Below are positions 24,325 through 33,712 of a stretch of 50,139 nucleotides of DNA, piece by piece. The stretch is from Lachnospiraceae bacterium (GTDB lineage: Bacteria > Bacillota > Clostridia > Lachnospirales > Lachnospiraceae). Every line of letters starts with the position of its first letter. Position 1 is the first letter of the stretch. The position numbers were made by a program, and so were the translations under genes. The stretch lies in contig JAQUWF010000013.1 of NCBI GenBank assembly GCA_028692975.1, forward strand, positions 1-50,139, read 5' to 3'. Under the pieces are notes generated by a model that worked only from the letters and a program-made list of their open reading frames with translations, ran no database searches and was not told the origin of the DNA.

Positions 24325-27171
24325 ATGGCCAACCGCATACAGGGTATCACGGTTGAAATCGGCGGTGATACCACCAAACTTACAACAGCACTGAAAGGTG
24401 TCAATTCTGAAATCCGCAATACCCAGTCGCAGCTTAAGGATGTGGAAAAACTCCTGAAACTCGATCCACACAATTCAGAGCTTCTGGCACAAAAACAGCG
24501 GCTTTTGACAGATGCCATCGGGGAAACAAAAGATAAGCTGGAGGCATTGAAATCTGCCCAACAGCAGGTACAGCAGCAGTTTGAACGGGGAGACATTACT
24601 AAAGACCAGTATGATGCCCTGCAAAGGGAGATTATTGAGACAGAGCAGAATCTGAAAGACCTGGAGAAACAGGCGCAGGATACAAATACTTCTCTTTCAG
24701 GCTTTACACAGGCGGCAGAGAAGATTGGAAAGTTCGGTGATGCAGCCACCTCTGCCGGACAGAAGATGCTGCCTGTGACCGCCGCCATCACAGCGGCAGG
24801 CGGAGCATCTGCCAAGATGGCAATGGACTTTGAGGATTCCATGGCAAAAGTCAATACGATTGCTGACACCACGGAGGTGCCGCTGTCGGAGCTGCAGAAA
24901 GCTATTCTTGACCTGTCCAACCAGACAGGAATCAGTTCTACAGAAATTGCGGGCAACGTGTATGATGCCATCTCTGCGGGGCAGAAGACCGGGGATGCGG
25001 TGAATTTTGTTTCCAACTCCACAATGCTGGCGAAGGCCGGGTTTGCGGATGCGGGAAATGCCCTGGATATCCTGACTACGATTATGAATGCTTATGGACT
25101 GGAAGCATCCGAAGTTACCAATGTATCCGATATTCTGATACAGACGCAGAATCTGGGCAAGACAACGGTGGCGGAGCTTTCCACCTCCATGGGTAAGATT
25201 ATCCCTACGGCCAAGGCCAACGGTGTGGCACTTGACCAGGTGGCCGCCGGATATGCCATCATGACTGCCAATGGTGTGGCAACAGCGGAAACTACCACAT
25301 ACATGAACTCCATGCTGAATGAGCTTGGGAAGTCGGGGACGAAGGTGTCGGACACTTTAAAAGAGAAAACAGGAAAATCCTTTTTGGAGTTAATGCAGGG
25401 AGGAGCCAGCCTTTCCAATGTGCTGAAACTTGTCAGTGACAGCGCAGCGGAGCAGGGGCTGGCTTTTACTGATTTATGGGGCAGTGCCGAGGCAGGAAAA
25501 GCGGGGCTGATTCTGCTGGGGGACAGTGCGGATACCTTTAACGGTACGCTGGAGGATATGCGGAATTCCACAGGGGCAACTCAGACCGCATTTGATAAGC
25601 TGCAGACGAATTCCAACACCATCAAGATTGCATTTAACCAGCTAAAGAACACCGCCATAGAATTTGGCACGGCAATCATGAGTGTGCTGGCCCCGCTCCT
25701 GACGGCACTGGCGGATAAAATCAGTGCGTTTACGAAATGGTTTTCCGGGCTGTCGGATGGAACCAAAAAGATGATTGTCATTATTGCCATGGTGGTGGCG
25801 GCAGTCGGGCCGGTACTGATTATTATAGGTAAGATTGCAACAGGAATCAGTGCGGTAATGAGCCTGGTCGGAGTGATAGTTCCGGCCATTTCTGCGCTGA
25901 TTCCCGTCATAGCCAGTGTGGGTGCGCCGATTCTTGCTATTATTGCGGTGATTGCTGCCGTGATACTCATAGGCAAGCTTCTGATTGAGCACTGGGATGA
26001 AATCAAGGCGGCCTGTATTGCCATCTGGAATGCGGTGAAGGAATTCTTTGCCGGTTTGTGGGAAGGGATAAAGGCAACGGCCAGTGCGGCATGGACCGCA
26101 ATCTCCCAGTTCTTTTCCTCACTTTGGGCGGGGATTTCCAATGTGGCTCAGACGATCTGGAATAGAATAGCATCTTTTTTTTCTGCTGTGTGGGAGGGAA
26201 TCAAGACGGTATTTAATACAGTGTTGAATGTGATTTCCACCATAGTTACAACGTATTTTAACATGTACAAAACAATCATTACCACAGTGTTGGCAGCCAT
26301 CCAGACTGTTTTTTCAACGGTGTGGAATGCCATCCAGCTGGTGGTCACCACAGTTATGACTGCGGTACAGAATTTCCTAACCACGGCATGGTCTGCCATT
26401 CAGACAGTGATTACCACGGTTCTTACTGCAATTCAGACAATTGTATCAAATGTTTGGAATGGGATTAAGGACTTAGTGTCCGGCGTGATGAATACGGTGG
26501 GCAGTACCATTTCTAATGTGTGGAATTCGGTGAAGGATACGGTTTCCAGTGTGCTGAATGCCATTCAGACAACGGTATCTACTATTTTCAGCAGTATCGT
26601 CAGCGGCATCAGCAGCGCCATGAGCAATGTTTACAATGCAGTGAAGAGTGGATTTGAACAGGCTGTGGAGTATGTGAAAGGACTGGCATCCAGTGCGTGG
26701 AACTGGGGTGTAGACATTGTAAACGGGATAGCAAACGGCATCCGTAATGCTGTAGGAAATGTGGTGGATGCGGTGAAAAGCATTGCGGATAAGATTGCAG
26801 CCTTCCTTCATTTCTCCGTGCCGGATGAAGGGCCGCTGACGGAATATGAATCCTGGATGCCGGACTTTATGAAAGGCCTGGCTGATGGAATCATGAGGAG
26901 CAAAGGGATGGTGCAGAAGGCGGTGGAAGGAGTGGCCGGGGATATGGTGGTCAGTCCAAGGGTATCTGCAATGGAAAGTATGCGGGTGCAGACGGCATCC
27001 ATGGACTCTGTGGGCCAGATGCTTGCCGGAATCCGGGAAACGTTTGCTGGAATGCAGAACACAGGAAGTATGGGAACCATTTGTATTCCGGTGTATGTGG
27101 GCGGTACTTTGCTGGATGAGTTAGTTGTAAATGCACAGGCAAGGCAGAATTTAAGGTCGGGAGGGCGGTAA
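24325..27171 (+). CDS. Tape measure protein
   Basis: A 948-residue tail tape measure protein that sets tail length and passes into the host envelope. The first 130 residues are coiled coil (TKLTTALKGVNSEIRNTQSQLKDVEKLLKLD and onward). A conserved TMP region follows (FEDSMAKVNTIADTTEVPLSELQKAILDLSNQTG; LAKAGFADAGNALDILTTIMNAYGL). Hydrophobic membrane-active stretches lie at about residues 485-560 (MIVIIAMVVAAVGPVLIIIGKIA). After that comes an irregular repeat of tryptophan-bearing 11-residue helical turns (for example FFAGLWEGIKATASAAWTAI, TVWNAIQLVVTTVMTAVQNF), which also shows as repetitive DNA at 26,000-26,600. ATG 24325 follows AGGAGG at 24309-24314. Confidence 0.93.
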   Translation: MANRIQGITVEIGGDTTKLTTALKGVNSEIRNTQSQLKDVEKLLKLDPHNSELLAQKQRLLTDAIGETKDKLEALKSAQQQVQQQFERGDITKDQYDALQREIIETEQNLKDLEKQAQDTNTSLSGFTQAAEKIGKFGDAATSAGQKMLPVTAAITAAGGASAKMAMDFEDSMAKVNTIADTTEVPLSELQKAILDLSNQTGISSTEIAGNVYDAISAGQKTGDAVNFVSNSTMLAKAGFADAGNALDILTTIMNAYGLEASEVTNVSDILIQTQNLGKTTVAELSTSMGKIIPTAKANGVALDQVAAGYAIMTANGVATAETTTYMNSMLNELGKSGTKVSDTLKEKTGKSFLELMQGGASLSNVLKLVSDSAAEQGLAFTDLWGSAEAGKAGLILLGDSADTFNGTLEDMRNSTGATQTAFDKLQTNSNTIKIAFNQLKNTAIEFGTAIMSVLAPLLTALADKISAFTKWFSGLSDGTKKMIVIIAMVVAAVGPVLIIIGKIATGISAVMSLVGVIVPAISALIPVIASVGAPILAIIAVIAAVILIGKLLIEHWDEIKAACIAIWNAVKEFFAGLWEGIKATASAAWTAISQFFSSLWAGISNVAQTIWNRIASFFSAVWEGIKTVFNTVLNVISTIVTTYFNMYKTIITTVLAAIQTVFSTVWNAIQLVVTTVMTAVQNFLTTAWSAIQTVITTVLTAIQTIVSNVWNGIKDLVSGVMNTVGSTISNVWNSVKDTVSSVLNAIQTTVSTIFSSIVSGISSAMSNVYNAVKSGFEQAVEYVKGLASSAWNWGVDIVNGIANGIRNAVGNVVDAVKSIADKIAAFLHFSVPDEGPLTEYESWMPDFMKGLADGIMRSKGMVQKAVEGVAGDMVVSPRVSAMESMRVQTASMDSVGQMLAGIRETFAGMQNTGSMGTICIPVYVGGTLLDELVVNAQARQNLRSGGR

Positions 27172-27536
27172 TGATGGCATTTATACAGTATTTGACGTTT
27201 GACGGTATGCCGCTCCCTATGCCGGATTCTTATGATGTGGAACTGACGGATGTGGAGGCGGATTCCGGGGGAGAGACGGAGGCAGGAACCACACAGAGGG
27301 ATGTGGTGCGCCTGGGCGTGATGCATATTTCTGTGGCTTTTTCCGTCAGCCCCAAGTGGCTGAAACTGCTGACAGGGTTCAAACAGCAGGAGAAGATCAG
27401 TGTGGACTATTTTGATACGGAGACGTTGGAGGTAAAAAAGACAGAGATGTTCCTAGAGGGGTTTAAGGCCGGGCTGGTGAAGGACACTTCCTACAAGGGG
27501 CTTTGGAAGGTATCTTTTGTGTTGCGGGAATTTTGA
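27171..27536 (+). CDS. Distal tail-type protein
   Basis: A 121-residue phage tail protein directly after the tape measure, with overlapping start and stop. Sequence such as FIQYLTFDGMPLPMPDSYDVELTDVEADSGGETEAGTTQRDVVRLGV is common in small tail proteins of Gram-positive siphoviruses at this position. It probably belongs to the tail tip or distal tail ring, but it is shorter than a normal Dit protein. The exact role is inferred. A cargo gene follows after 70 bases. Confidence 0.7.
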   Translation: MMAFIQYLTFDGMPLPMPDSYDVELTDVEADSGGETEAGTTQRDVVRLGVMHISVAFSVSPKWLKLLTGFKQQEKISVDYFDTETLEVKKTEMFLEGFKAGLVKDTSYKGLWKVSFVLREF

Positions 27537-27543
27537 GAACAGG

Positions 27544-27573
27544 TTGCTTAATGGGGATTGTGCATGATATAAT
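27544..27573 (+). promoter_or_regulatory. Promoter of the DUF3788 gene
   Basis: TTGCTT (27544-27549) and a perfect TATAAT (27568-27573) are 18 bases apart, 33 bases before the gene. It would make the cargo gene independent of the late promoter. Confidence 0.65.
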
Positions 27574-27606
27574 TTGATAACAAAACAAGCGTTTGGAGGG
27601 GCGAAT

Positions 27607-28068
27607 ATGAACAATGCACAACAATTGTTGCGTGATGCTAATATAGAACCGACGGTTGGAATGATTGCCGATGGTCTTGGGGCAACGAACACCGTCTATG
27701 AAAAATTCATTGAGGAATTGAAAGAGTATAACATTTCACTTATGAATTGGCGATACTACAATGACGGAAAAGCGTGGCTTTCAAAGGGTGAATATAAATG
27801 GACAACAGCACGAGGTGCCAATAAAGTAAAGCCTGTATTTTGGTTGTCGATATGGGAGGGGTTCTTCAAAGTATCTTTTTTCTTTTCAGAAAAGATACGA
27901 ACGGAACTATTATCCTTGCCAATTAGTAGCGATGCTAAAGAAATAATCAAGAATACTGAAGCAACAGGAAAAACCATGAAATCCATATCCATTATTTTTG
28001 ATATTACTGATAAATGTCAACTTAATGATGTGTATGTATTGGCAGAGTTCCGAAAAGAAAATATATGA
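27607..28068 (+). CDS. DUF3788 family protein
   Basis: A 153-residue protein of the DUF3788 family. The family pattern is visible: YNISLMNWRYYNDGKAWLSKGEYKW and VKPVFWLSIWEGFFKVSFFFSEKIRTELLSLPIS, ending in a helix and a strand (MKSISIIFDITDKCQLNDVYVLAEFR). It has a small alpha/beta fold of unknown function, common in Firmicutes. GGAGGGG at 27596-27602 supports the ATG. It is much more AT-rich than the tail genes around it, which marks it as recent cargo. The small gene at 28128 follows and may be its partner. Confidence 0.8.
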   Translation: MNNAQQLLRDANIEPTVGMIADGLGATNTVYEKFIEELKEYNISLMNWRYYNDGKAWLSKGEYKWTTARGANKVKPVFWLSIWEGFFKVSFFFSEKIRTELLSLPISSDAKEIIKNTEATGKTMKSISIIFDITDKCQLNDVYVLAEFRKENI

Positions 28069-28127
28069 TATGAATCCTAGTCTGGCAGAAAGAAAAACAG
28101 GAAGTAGTCAACTTGAAAGGGGTAACG

Positions 28128-28325
28128 TTGGAAGAATTAAAATCTATTATGGAGAAGTTTGCTGCATCTGGTTGGGTTTTAATAGCTATTCCAGCACAAC
28201 AATGGTTAGACGGAAAATTCGATAAGGGCGCCTTAGTATCGGCAATTAAGCAGGCTGATAAAGAATGTGGAAGTTGTGGATGTGAGTTAGATCTATTGTA
28301 TAAACGGGTGTTGGAGCTTCTTTAA
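28128..28325 (+). CDS. Small cysteine-rich cargo protein
   Basis: A 65-residue protein with a helix (LEELKSIMEKFAASGWVLIAIPAQQWLDG) and a CGSCGC cluster near the end (ADKECGSCGCELDLLYKRVLELL) that could bind a metal. I know no function. The TTG at 28128 has AAAGGGG five bases before it (28116-28122), better than a TTG at 28113. Small proteins with this ending are often seen beside DUF3788-type genes in Lachnospiraceae, so the two may work together; this is from memory and not checked. Confidence 0.6.
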   Translation: MEELKSIMEKFAASGWVLIAIPAQQWLDGKFDKGALVSAIKQADKECGSCGCELDLLYKRVLELL

Positions 28326-28377
28326 GAATACCTCAAATCGCAGCTTGCCATTTATTAACGGAATAGAATCAATTCAA

Positions 28378-28407
28378 AGCATCGGTCAGAAATGATTGGT
28401 GCTTTTT
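28378..28407 (+). terminator. Terminator after the DUF3788 cargo
   Basis: AGCATCGGTC (28378-28387) pairs with GATTGGTGCT (28394-28403) using three G-U pairs and is followed by five T. It ends the cargo unit just before the tail gene at 28439. Confidence 0.65.
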
Positions 28408-28438
28408 GTGTGTCTTAAAAATGAAGGAGGTGTTGCTT

Positions 28439-30268
28439 TTGTATCCGGTGAGTGAGGCGTTTCAGCAGGCGGTTCAGGAGAACACCCGGAAGTTTTACTG
28501 GACTGGGCGGATTGTTACAAAGACTGGGGCGGTCCATGAGTTTGGGAATGAGGACATTGTCAAAGGTTCCGGTTACATTTCCAGCCAGTGCTGCGGCAGT
28601 GCGGAGATTGAGATTGGCACGGTGTATGCAGCGGAAATGGGGATTACGCTGTTTTCAGAGATTGACCGTTACACACTGGAAGATGCGAAGGTGGAGCTGT
28701 TTTATCATCTCCGTGTGGGCGATGGCAGTTTTGAGGAAGTTCCCATGGGTATGTTTGAAGTGAGTGAGGCAAACCGGACGCTGCATTGTTTGGAAATCAA
28801 AGCGTATGACTATATGCTCCGGTTTGAGAAAAGTTTCAATGGCTTTGAAACGGTAGGAAATGCTTATGCGTTTCTGGCGTTGTGCTGCAAAGCCTGTGAC
28901 GTGGAGCTTGCCCATACCCAGGCAGAGATTGAGGGGATGCCAAACGGATCAGAGATGCTTTCGGTATATACGGAAAATGACATTGAGACATACCGGGATG
29001 TGCTGTTTTATGTGGGTCAGGTGCTTGGAGGGTTTTTCCGTATCAACAGGGCAGGAAAACTGGAATTCAGGAAATATGGAAATGTGCCGGTAATGAAGGT
29101 TTCGGCCCGGCACAGATTTTCCAGCAGTTTTTCTGATTTTATCACCCGGTATACGGCAATCAGTTCCACCAATATTAAGACACAGATTTCTGAATATTAC
29201 GCATTGGAGCCGGATGACGGGCTGACGATGAACCTGGGCGTGAATCCGCTGCTGCAGTTTGGTCTGGAAGAGACCAGAAAGATGCTGCTGGAAAATATTC
29301 TGGCTGATTTGTCTGTAATCCGGTATGTGCCCTTTGATTCGGATACCATTGGGAATCCTGCGCTGGATTTGGGGGATGTGCTGGTGTTTTCCGGCGGCCA
29401 TGCGGATGAAGGGCAGCAAGCCTGCATTACGGGATTTCAGATGAAAATCAATGGGAAGCATTCTTTGAAATGTGTTGGCAAAAATCCCAGACTGGCACAG
29501 GCGAAATCAAAGAACGACAAGAACATTTCCGGCTTGCTGAACCAGATAGAGGCAGGAAAAATTGGCATCCACACGTTTACCAATGCCTCTGCTTATTCTA
29601 TTGCCAGTATGGACACAAAGGTTATCAGCATTGAGTTTGCAGCGGCAGAAGAGACCCATGTGCAGTTTTTTGCCATTTTGGCAGTGGATGTTGCGGCGGA
29701 CCGTGAGGAACAGACAGGGACGGCTTCGGGAACCATTGTGGTTCCAGTTCCGTCAGTATCGGTGGATGGAGCGGAGACTACGGTGGATGTGAGCGTGGAT
29801 GCGGAGCTGCCGGTCAGGTTATCTTTGGATGGAAAGGCTGTTGTTTCCGTGAAATATGAGTTTAACGATGAGGAGATTTTGATACATCATCCGGCGGAAA
29901 CATGGAACAGCGGGAGGCATGTGTTGCCTTTATATTATCCGGTTGAAAACCTGATTCCGAATTATACCAATACGTTTAACGTGTATCTGCGGATAGAGGG
30001 TGGAACTGCACTGATTGACACAGGCGGCTGTATTGCTTCTATCAGCGGGCAGGGCATGGCGGCGGCTCCTGCATGGGATGGAAAGATTACGTTGGAGGAA
30101 ACAGTAGGTTCACTCTGGTTTGGAACAGGACTGACAGCCAGGGGCTTTAAGGAAACGATTGGGATAGAAACAATGGAACTGGTGCAGAGACAGATGGTAG
30201 ACCGCATAGGCAGGATTTCCATTGGGGCATTTGGAGATGTAGTAGAAAGCGAGGAGGGAAAAACGTGA
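28439..30268 (+). CDS. Tail tip/baseplate protein
   Basis: A 609-residue phage tail protein of the kind that follows the distal tail protein in Clostridial siphoviruses (Gp37-like or tail endopeptidase-like). The first 350 residues are a tail-hub-like domain (FYWTGRIVTKTGAVHEFGNEDIVKGSGYISSQC; YTLEDAKVELFYHLRVGDGSFEEVPMGMFEVSEANRTLHCLEIKAYDYMLRFEKSFNGFET). The remainder is beta-rich and may bind the host surface. The TTG at 28439 has AAGGAGG at 28424-28430; the upstream ATG frame start has no such site. The following gene overlaps by four bases. Confidence 0.75.
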   Translation: MYPVSEAFQQAVQENTRKFYWTGRIVTKTGAVHEFGNEDIVKGSGYISSQCCGSAEIEIGTVYAAEMGITLFSEIDRYTLEDAKVELFYHLRVGDGSFEEVPMGMFEVSEANRTLHCLEIKAYDYMLRFEKSFNGFETVGNAYAFLALCCKACDVELAHTQAEIEGMPNGSEMLSVYTENDIETYRDVLFYVGQVLGGFFRINRAGKLEFRKYGNVPVMKVSARHRFSSSFSDFITRYTAISSTNIKTQISEYYALEPDDGLTMNLGVNPLLQFGLEETRKMLLENILADLSVIRYVPFDSDTIGNPALDLGDVLVFSGGHADEGQQACITGFQMKINGKHSLKCVGKNPRLAQAKSKNDKNISGLLNQIEAGKIGIHTFTNASAYSIASMDTKVISIEFAAAEETHVQFFAILAVDVAADREEQTGTASGTIVVPVPSVSVDGAETTVDVSVDAELPVRLSLDGKAVVSVKYEFNDEEILIHHPAETWNSGRHVLPLYYPVENLIPNYTNTFNVYLRIEGGTALIDTGGCIASISGQGMAAAPAWDGKITLEETVGSLWFGTGLTARGFKETIGIETMELVQRQMVDRIGRISIGAFGDVVESEEGKT

Positions 30269-31674
30269 AACTGAAAGGTAATATGAAGATAGAACTGACA
30301 GACGTAAATACCGGGGGTGTGGAGACTTGGGCGGAGGAAAACATGGTCACCAGTGCGGTAAACAATATCCTTGGACTGAATCCCATGGGAGTGTTTTATG
30401 AGGCTGGGGAGAGCATTGACGGAATCAAGTGGCAGAGCGGCCTACTTCCCATTTGCCCGAATATGATTGGCGGAATTCTGCTGTTCTCAAAGCCGCTGGC
30501 GGAGCAGGCGGACAATATTTATCCTATGTCCGACAACCTTCCGGTGGCTTATGCGTCTAATAATGTCAATTCCACGGCGAATGTGGCAAGGGGAAGCATG
30601 AACCTGACGGAAAGCAAGGTACTGGATAACGGTTATAAATTTGTGTGGGAATTTACGCCTAGCCAGGGAAACGGCTCGATTGCGGCAGCGGCTCTGACCA
30701 GTGCCCAGGGCGGGACGAATGCTTATGGGAGCCTGGTGGGGGACAGCACTGCATTTCTCCAATTAAAAAGTATCAAACTGGATGGCTTGTCAATGCAAAA
30801 GCAGCTGGTTTTGTTTGAGGCGGTGGAAATGGATTTTGAGAAAAATCTGTTGATTTCCATTACATTTCAAGATACGGGTGTGCGGATCAGAAAGGTTCAT
30901 CTTCCTATATTTACAATAGGGTTGAATGAAAAACTGGATGATACCACCTATACGGTACTGGAGGATAAAATAATTCAAACGTCCACGTTCCGGTTCTTGG
31001 GAAGCTATACACTGTATGGAGAATTTCTGGACGGCGGTGACGGGTATTGGTACGGTTTTTCTAATGAGGGCAATTCTTCTGGCAGTGCAGTTATGATGTG
31101 GGTCAAGATTAAGAAGGAGGACTATTCCATGTCGGAGGGGCAGTGGACGCTGTCTAATGCAAAGCTGATGGATGTGGGAAGCAGGGATGAAACGGATACC
31201 TTCCCGGAGAGGATTCTGAAATGCTGTATGAGAAATGGGTATCTCTATGTGATGGCAAACAATAAGAAGGGAATATATAAGATAAATACGGCTAATTCTT
31301 CGGATGTGACGCTGATTGAACTGGGATTCACCTCCAAATGGAAGCCGCTGTGCGAGACGGGAACCTGTGAGGTGTATATGACGGTGATTGGGGATTTGAT
31401 TGTAGGAGGGGATTTTCAGATTACGGTAGCAGACACGATTATCCATACCCAGGGAAGTTTCCGGCTCAATGATGCGGCAACTCCGCTGTTCCAGTATAAG
31501 AATTTCCTGCTGGGCTGGGGAGGCAGCTATGGTTCAGAATACCGGACGATGTATCTGCTGACGCCGTATCTGGCTTCTGTCAATAACCTGTCTTCGGCGG
31601 TGGTAAAGACGGTGGATAAGACAATGAAGATTACCTATACGCTGACGGAGGAATCTGCAAAAGGGCAGTCTTAA
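30265..31674 (+). CDS. Tail fibre/receptor-binding-type protein
   Basis: A 469-residue beta-rich protein in the position of a tail fibre or receptor-binding protein, just before holin and lysin. It starts with MKLKGNMKIELTDVNTGGVETWAEENMVTSAVNNILGLNPMG, a block shared by many Lachnospiraceae prophage tail proteins; the C-terminal half has repeated strand patterns without a domain I can name. The GTG at 30265 has GAGGAGGG just before it. It probably contacts the host surface, but this is inferred from position. Confidence 0.65.
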   Translation: MKLKGNMKIELTDVNTGGVETWAEENMVTSAVNNILGLNPMGVFYEAGESIDGIKWQSGLLPICPNMIGGILLFSKPLAEQADNIYPMSDNLPVAYASNNVNSTANVARGSMNLTESKVLDNGYKFVWEFTPSQGNGSIAAAALTSAQGGTNAYGSLVGDSTAFLQLKSIKLDGLSMQKQLVLFEAVEMDFEKNLLISITFQDTGVRIRKVHLPIFTIGLNEKLDDTTYTVLEDKIIQTSTFRFLGSYTLYGEFLDGGDGYWYGFSNEGNSSGSAVMMWVKIKKEDYSMSEGQWTLSNAKLMDVGSRDETDTFPERILKCCMRNGYLYVMANNKKGIYKINTANSSDVTLIELGFTSKWKPLCETGTCEVYMTVIGDLIVGGDFQITVADTIIHTQGSFRLNDAATPLFQYKNFLLGWGGSYGSEYRTMYLLTPYLASVNNLSSAVVKTVDKTMKITYTLTEESAKGQS

Positions 31675-31697
31675 ATAAAATATGAATCAGGGAACTG

Positions 31698-31727
31698 GCA
31701 GTGCTCCATAACGGGGTGCTGCTTTTT
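31698..31727 (+). terminator. Terminator between tail and lysis genes
   Basis: GCAGTGCTCC (31698-31707) pairs with GGGGTGCTGC (31713-31722, with G-U pairs) and is followed by five T. Confidence 0.65.
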
Positions 31728-31759
31728 CTATATCTGAAAGAGGAAAGAGAGGAAACGAA

Positions 31760-32173
31760 ATGAAGGAATTTGTGAACTTGGTACAGTGTAGTTTTGCGGC
31801 AGCGGGAGGTTTCTTTGGCTGGTTTGTGGGCGGCCTTGAGGGGGTACTGTACGCCCTGATTGTATTTGTAGTTGTGGATTATGCCACAGGACTTATGGCA
31901 GCAGGTCTGGAAAAGAAGCTGTCCAGCAGTGTGGGGTTCAGGGGGATTTTTAAGAAGGTGGTTATTTTCTGCCTGGTGGCGGTGGGGCATATGATTGATG
32001 CCCATGTGGTAGGGAACGGGAGTGTGCTTCGGACTGCGGTTATCTTTTTCTATCTGTCCAATGAAGGGATTTCCATTCTGGAAAACGCGGGAAGGATTGG
32101 GCTGCCCATTCCTGAAAAACTGAAAAGTGTTCTGGAGCAGTTGAAGGAGGAGAAGACGGATGAAGGTAAATAG
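31760..32173 (+). CDS. Holin (phage_holin_4 family)
   Basis: A 137-residue holin of the toxin-secretion/phage-lysis (TIGR01593/phage_holin_4) family. Membrane segments are visible: AAAGGFFGWFVGGLEGVLYALIVFVVVDYATGLMAAG near the start and KKVVIFCLVAVGHMI in the middle, with VLRTAVIFFYLSNEGISILENAGRIGLPIPEKLKSVLEQL as the conserved end. It makes holes in the membrane to release the endolysin. Its stop overlaps the endolysin start by 14 bases, so the two are coupled. Confidence 0.9.
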   Translation: MKEFVNLVQCSFAAAGGFFGWFVGGLEGVLYALIVFVVVDYATGLMAAGLEKKLSSSVGFRGIFKKVVIFCLVAVGHMIDAHVVGNGSVLRTAVIFFYLSNEGISILENAGRIGLPIPEKLKSVLEQLKEEKTDEGK

Positions 32174-33653
32174 AGAATATGTGTCAGGCAATAACACTTA
32201 TGACAGCAATGTGCCGCAGTATATCGTGGTGCATAATACGGATAATTTCGCGGCTGGGGCGGATGCCTGTGCTCACGCAAAAGCGCAGTCCAATGGGAAT
32301 TTAAGTGCTTCCGTCCATTATTATACGGATGATACGGATACGGTGTATCAGACAGCTCCCCATGAAAGAGGATGCTGGCATGTAGGCGTGAATTATGGCG
32401 GCAGACTGTTTGGTACTGTGAATAACAGAAACAGCATTGGCGTGGAAATGTGTGTACAGGCTGGATATGACTTCAACAGGGCTTTTGCCAATACGGTGGA
32501 GCTTGTCCGGCAGCTGATGGCGGAGACGGGAATTCTGGCAGACCATGTATTGCAGCATTATGATGTGTGCGCTAAGAACTGCCCGTCCCAGATACGGGCA
32601 AAAGGGATGTGGGAGGCATTTAAGCAGCAGATTGGGAGCGGCGGCACCGGACCGGTGGAGAATGTTTGTTCTTATACAAAAATAATGGGGCAAGCGGCGG
32701 CATCTGTGGAGCAGATGGAAAACTATATTAAGGCAAAGAATGGAGCGGTGGCACAGTCCGTATTGGATATGCTCCCGCTTTATCTGTCTGAGGGGGAGAC
32801 AGAGGGTGTGAGAGGGGATATCGCTTTTGCACAGTCCTGCCTGGAGACAGGTGATTTTGGATTTTCCGGTTCAGCGGTAACGTTGGAACAGAATAATTTC
32901 TGCGGGATGGGTGTGACGGATAACGGGATGAAGGGGAATTCCTTTGACACGCCGCAGTTTGGCATCCGGGCACAGATACAGCATTTAAAAGCTTATGCAA
33001 GTACAGAAGGGCTGGTAAATGCGAATATTGATCCCCGGTTTCAATACGTCACAAGAGGTTCATCACCATATGTAGAATGGCTGGGCATCCAGGAGAACCC
33101 GCAGGGGAAAGGCTGGGCCGCAGGTGCCGGATATGGGGCGAAGGTTTTTACTATTTTGAAGAATATTATTGGAAACTCTGGGAGCGGCAGTGTAATAGAC
33201 GGTTCTGAACAGCCAATCGATCCGCTGTCAGGATTTGTGAAGGTTTTCTACAAAGGCAGGGATGGGCTGAATGTGAGAAAAAGTCCATGCATGGGGGATA
33301 ACGTGGATCAAGTGATTTTTGACGGTGTGTATACGGTTGTGGGTATCAGCAAGGATGGTGCCTGGTATAAGCTGAAATCAGGGCTGTTTATCACAACGGA
33401 CCGGCAGTATGTACAGTTCATGGAAAAGGAGTTTACAGGTTCTTCTTATTTGGTGAAAGCAAACATTTTGGATTTGAATATCCGTAAAGGACCGGGAACG
33501 GATTGGGCAAAAACCGGGAAGTTTACAGGAACTGGGGTATTTACCATAGTGGAAGAGGCAGGGGGTCAGGGAGCTTCTAAATGGGGACTGCTGAAATCTT
33601 ATCAAAAGAACAGAGACGGGTGGATTTCACTGGACTATGTCACAAGGATTTAG
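32160..33653 (+). CDS. Endolysin: amidase, glucosaminidase, two SH3 domains
   Basis: A 497-residue cell-wall lysin. Residues 15-165 form an N-acetylmuramoyl-L-alanine amidase (amidase_2) domain with zinc ligands in YIVVHNTD (H25), the later HYDVCAKNCPSQ histidine and cysteine, and IGVEM for the glutamate. Residues 190-340 resemble a glucosaminidase/LYZ2 domain (IAFAQSCLETGDFGFSGSAVTLEQNNFCGMGVTDNG; GIRAQIQHLKAYAS). Two bacterial SH3 domains follow (FYKGRDGLNVRKSP and ANILDLNIRKGPG). It degrades peptidoglycan to free phage. The ATG at 32160 overlaps the holin end and has AAGGAGGAG before it. Confidence 0.93.
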   Translation: MKVNREYVSGNNTYDSNVPQYIVVHNTDNFAAGADACAHAKAQSNGNLSASVHYYTDDTDTVYQTAPHERGCWHVGVNYGGRLFGTVNNRNSIGVEMCVQAGYDFNRAFANTVELVRQLMAETGILADHVLQHYDVCAKNCPSQIRAKGMWEAFKQQIGSGGTGPVENVCSYTKIMGQAAASVEQMENYIKAKNGAVAQSVLDMLPLYLSEGETEGVRGDIAFAQSCLETGDFGFSGSAVTLEQNNFCGMGVTDNGMKGNSFDTPQFGIRAQIQHLKAYASTEGLVNANIDPRFQYVTRGSSPYVEWLGIQENPQGKGWAAGAGYGAKVFTILKNIIGNSGSGSVIDGSEQPIDPLSGFVKVFYKGRDGLNVRKSPCMGDNVDQVIFDGVYTVVGISKDGAWYKLKSGLFITTDRQYVQFMEKEFTGSSYLVKANILDLNIRKGPGTDWAKTGKFTGTGVFTIVEEAGGQGASKWGLLKSYQKNRDGWISLDYVTRI

Positions 33654-33712
33654 AGGACTAAGGATGATGACACAAAATAATTCTTTATAAGCATATGGAA
33701 AGGGCATAAATT

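Noticed and set aside
26000-26600. Repetitive DNA in the tape measure gene as a mobile or CRISPR-like repeat
   Set aside because: The repetition is explained by the 11-residue helical repeats of the tape measure protein and the frame stays open.
32160-33653. Endolysin as two separate genes (amidase and glucosaminidase)
   Set aside because: The frame is continuous and both domains with the SH3 repeats are common in one lysin.
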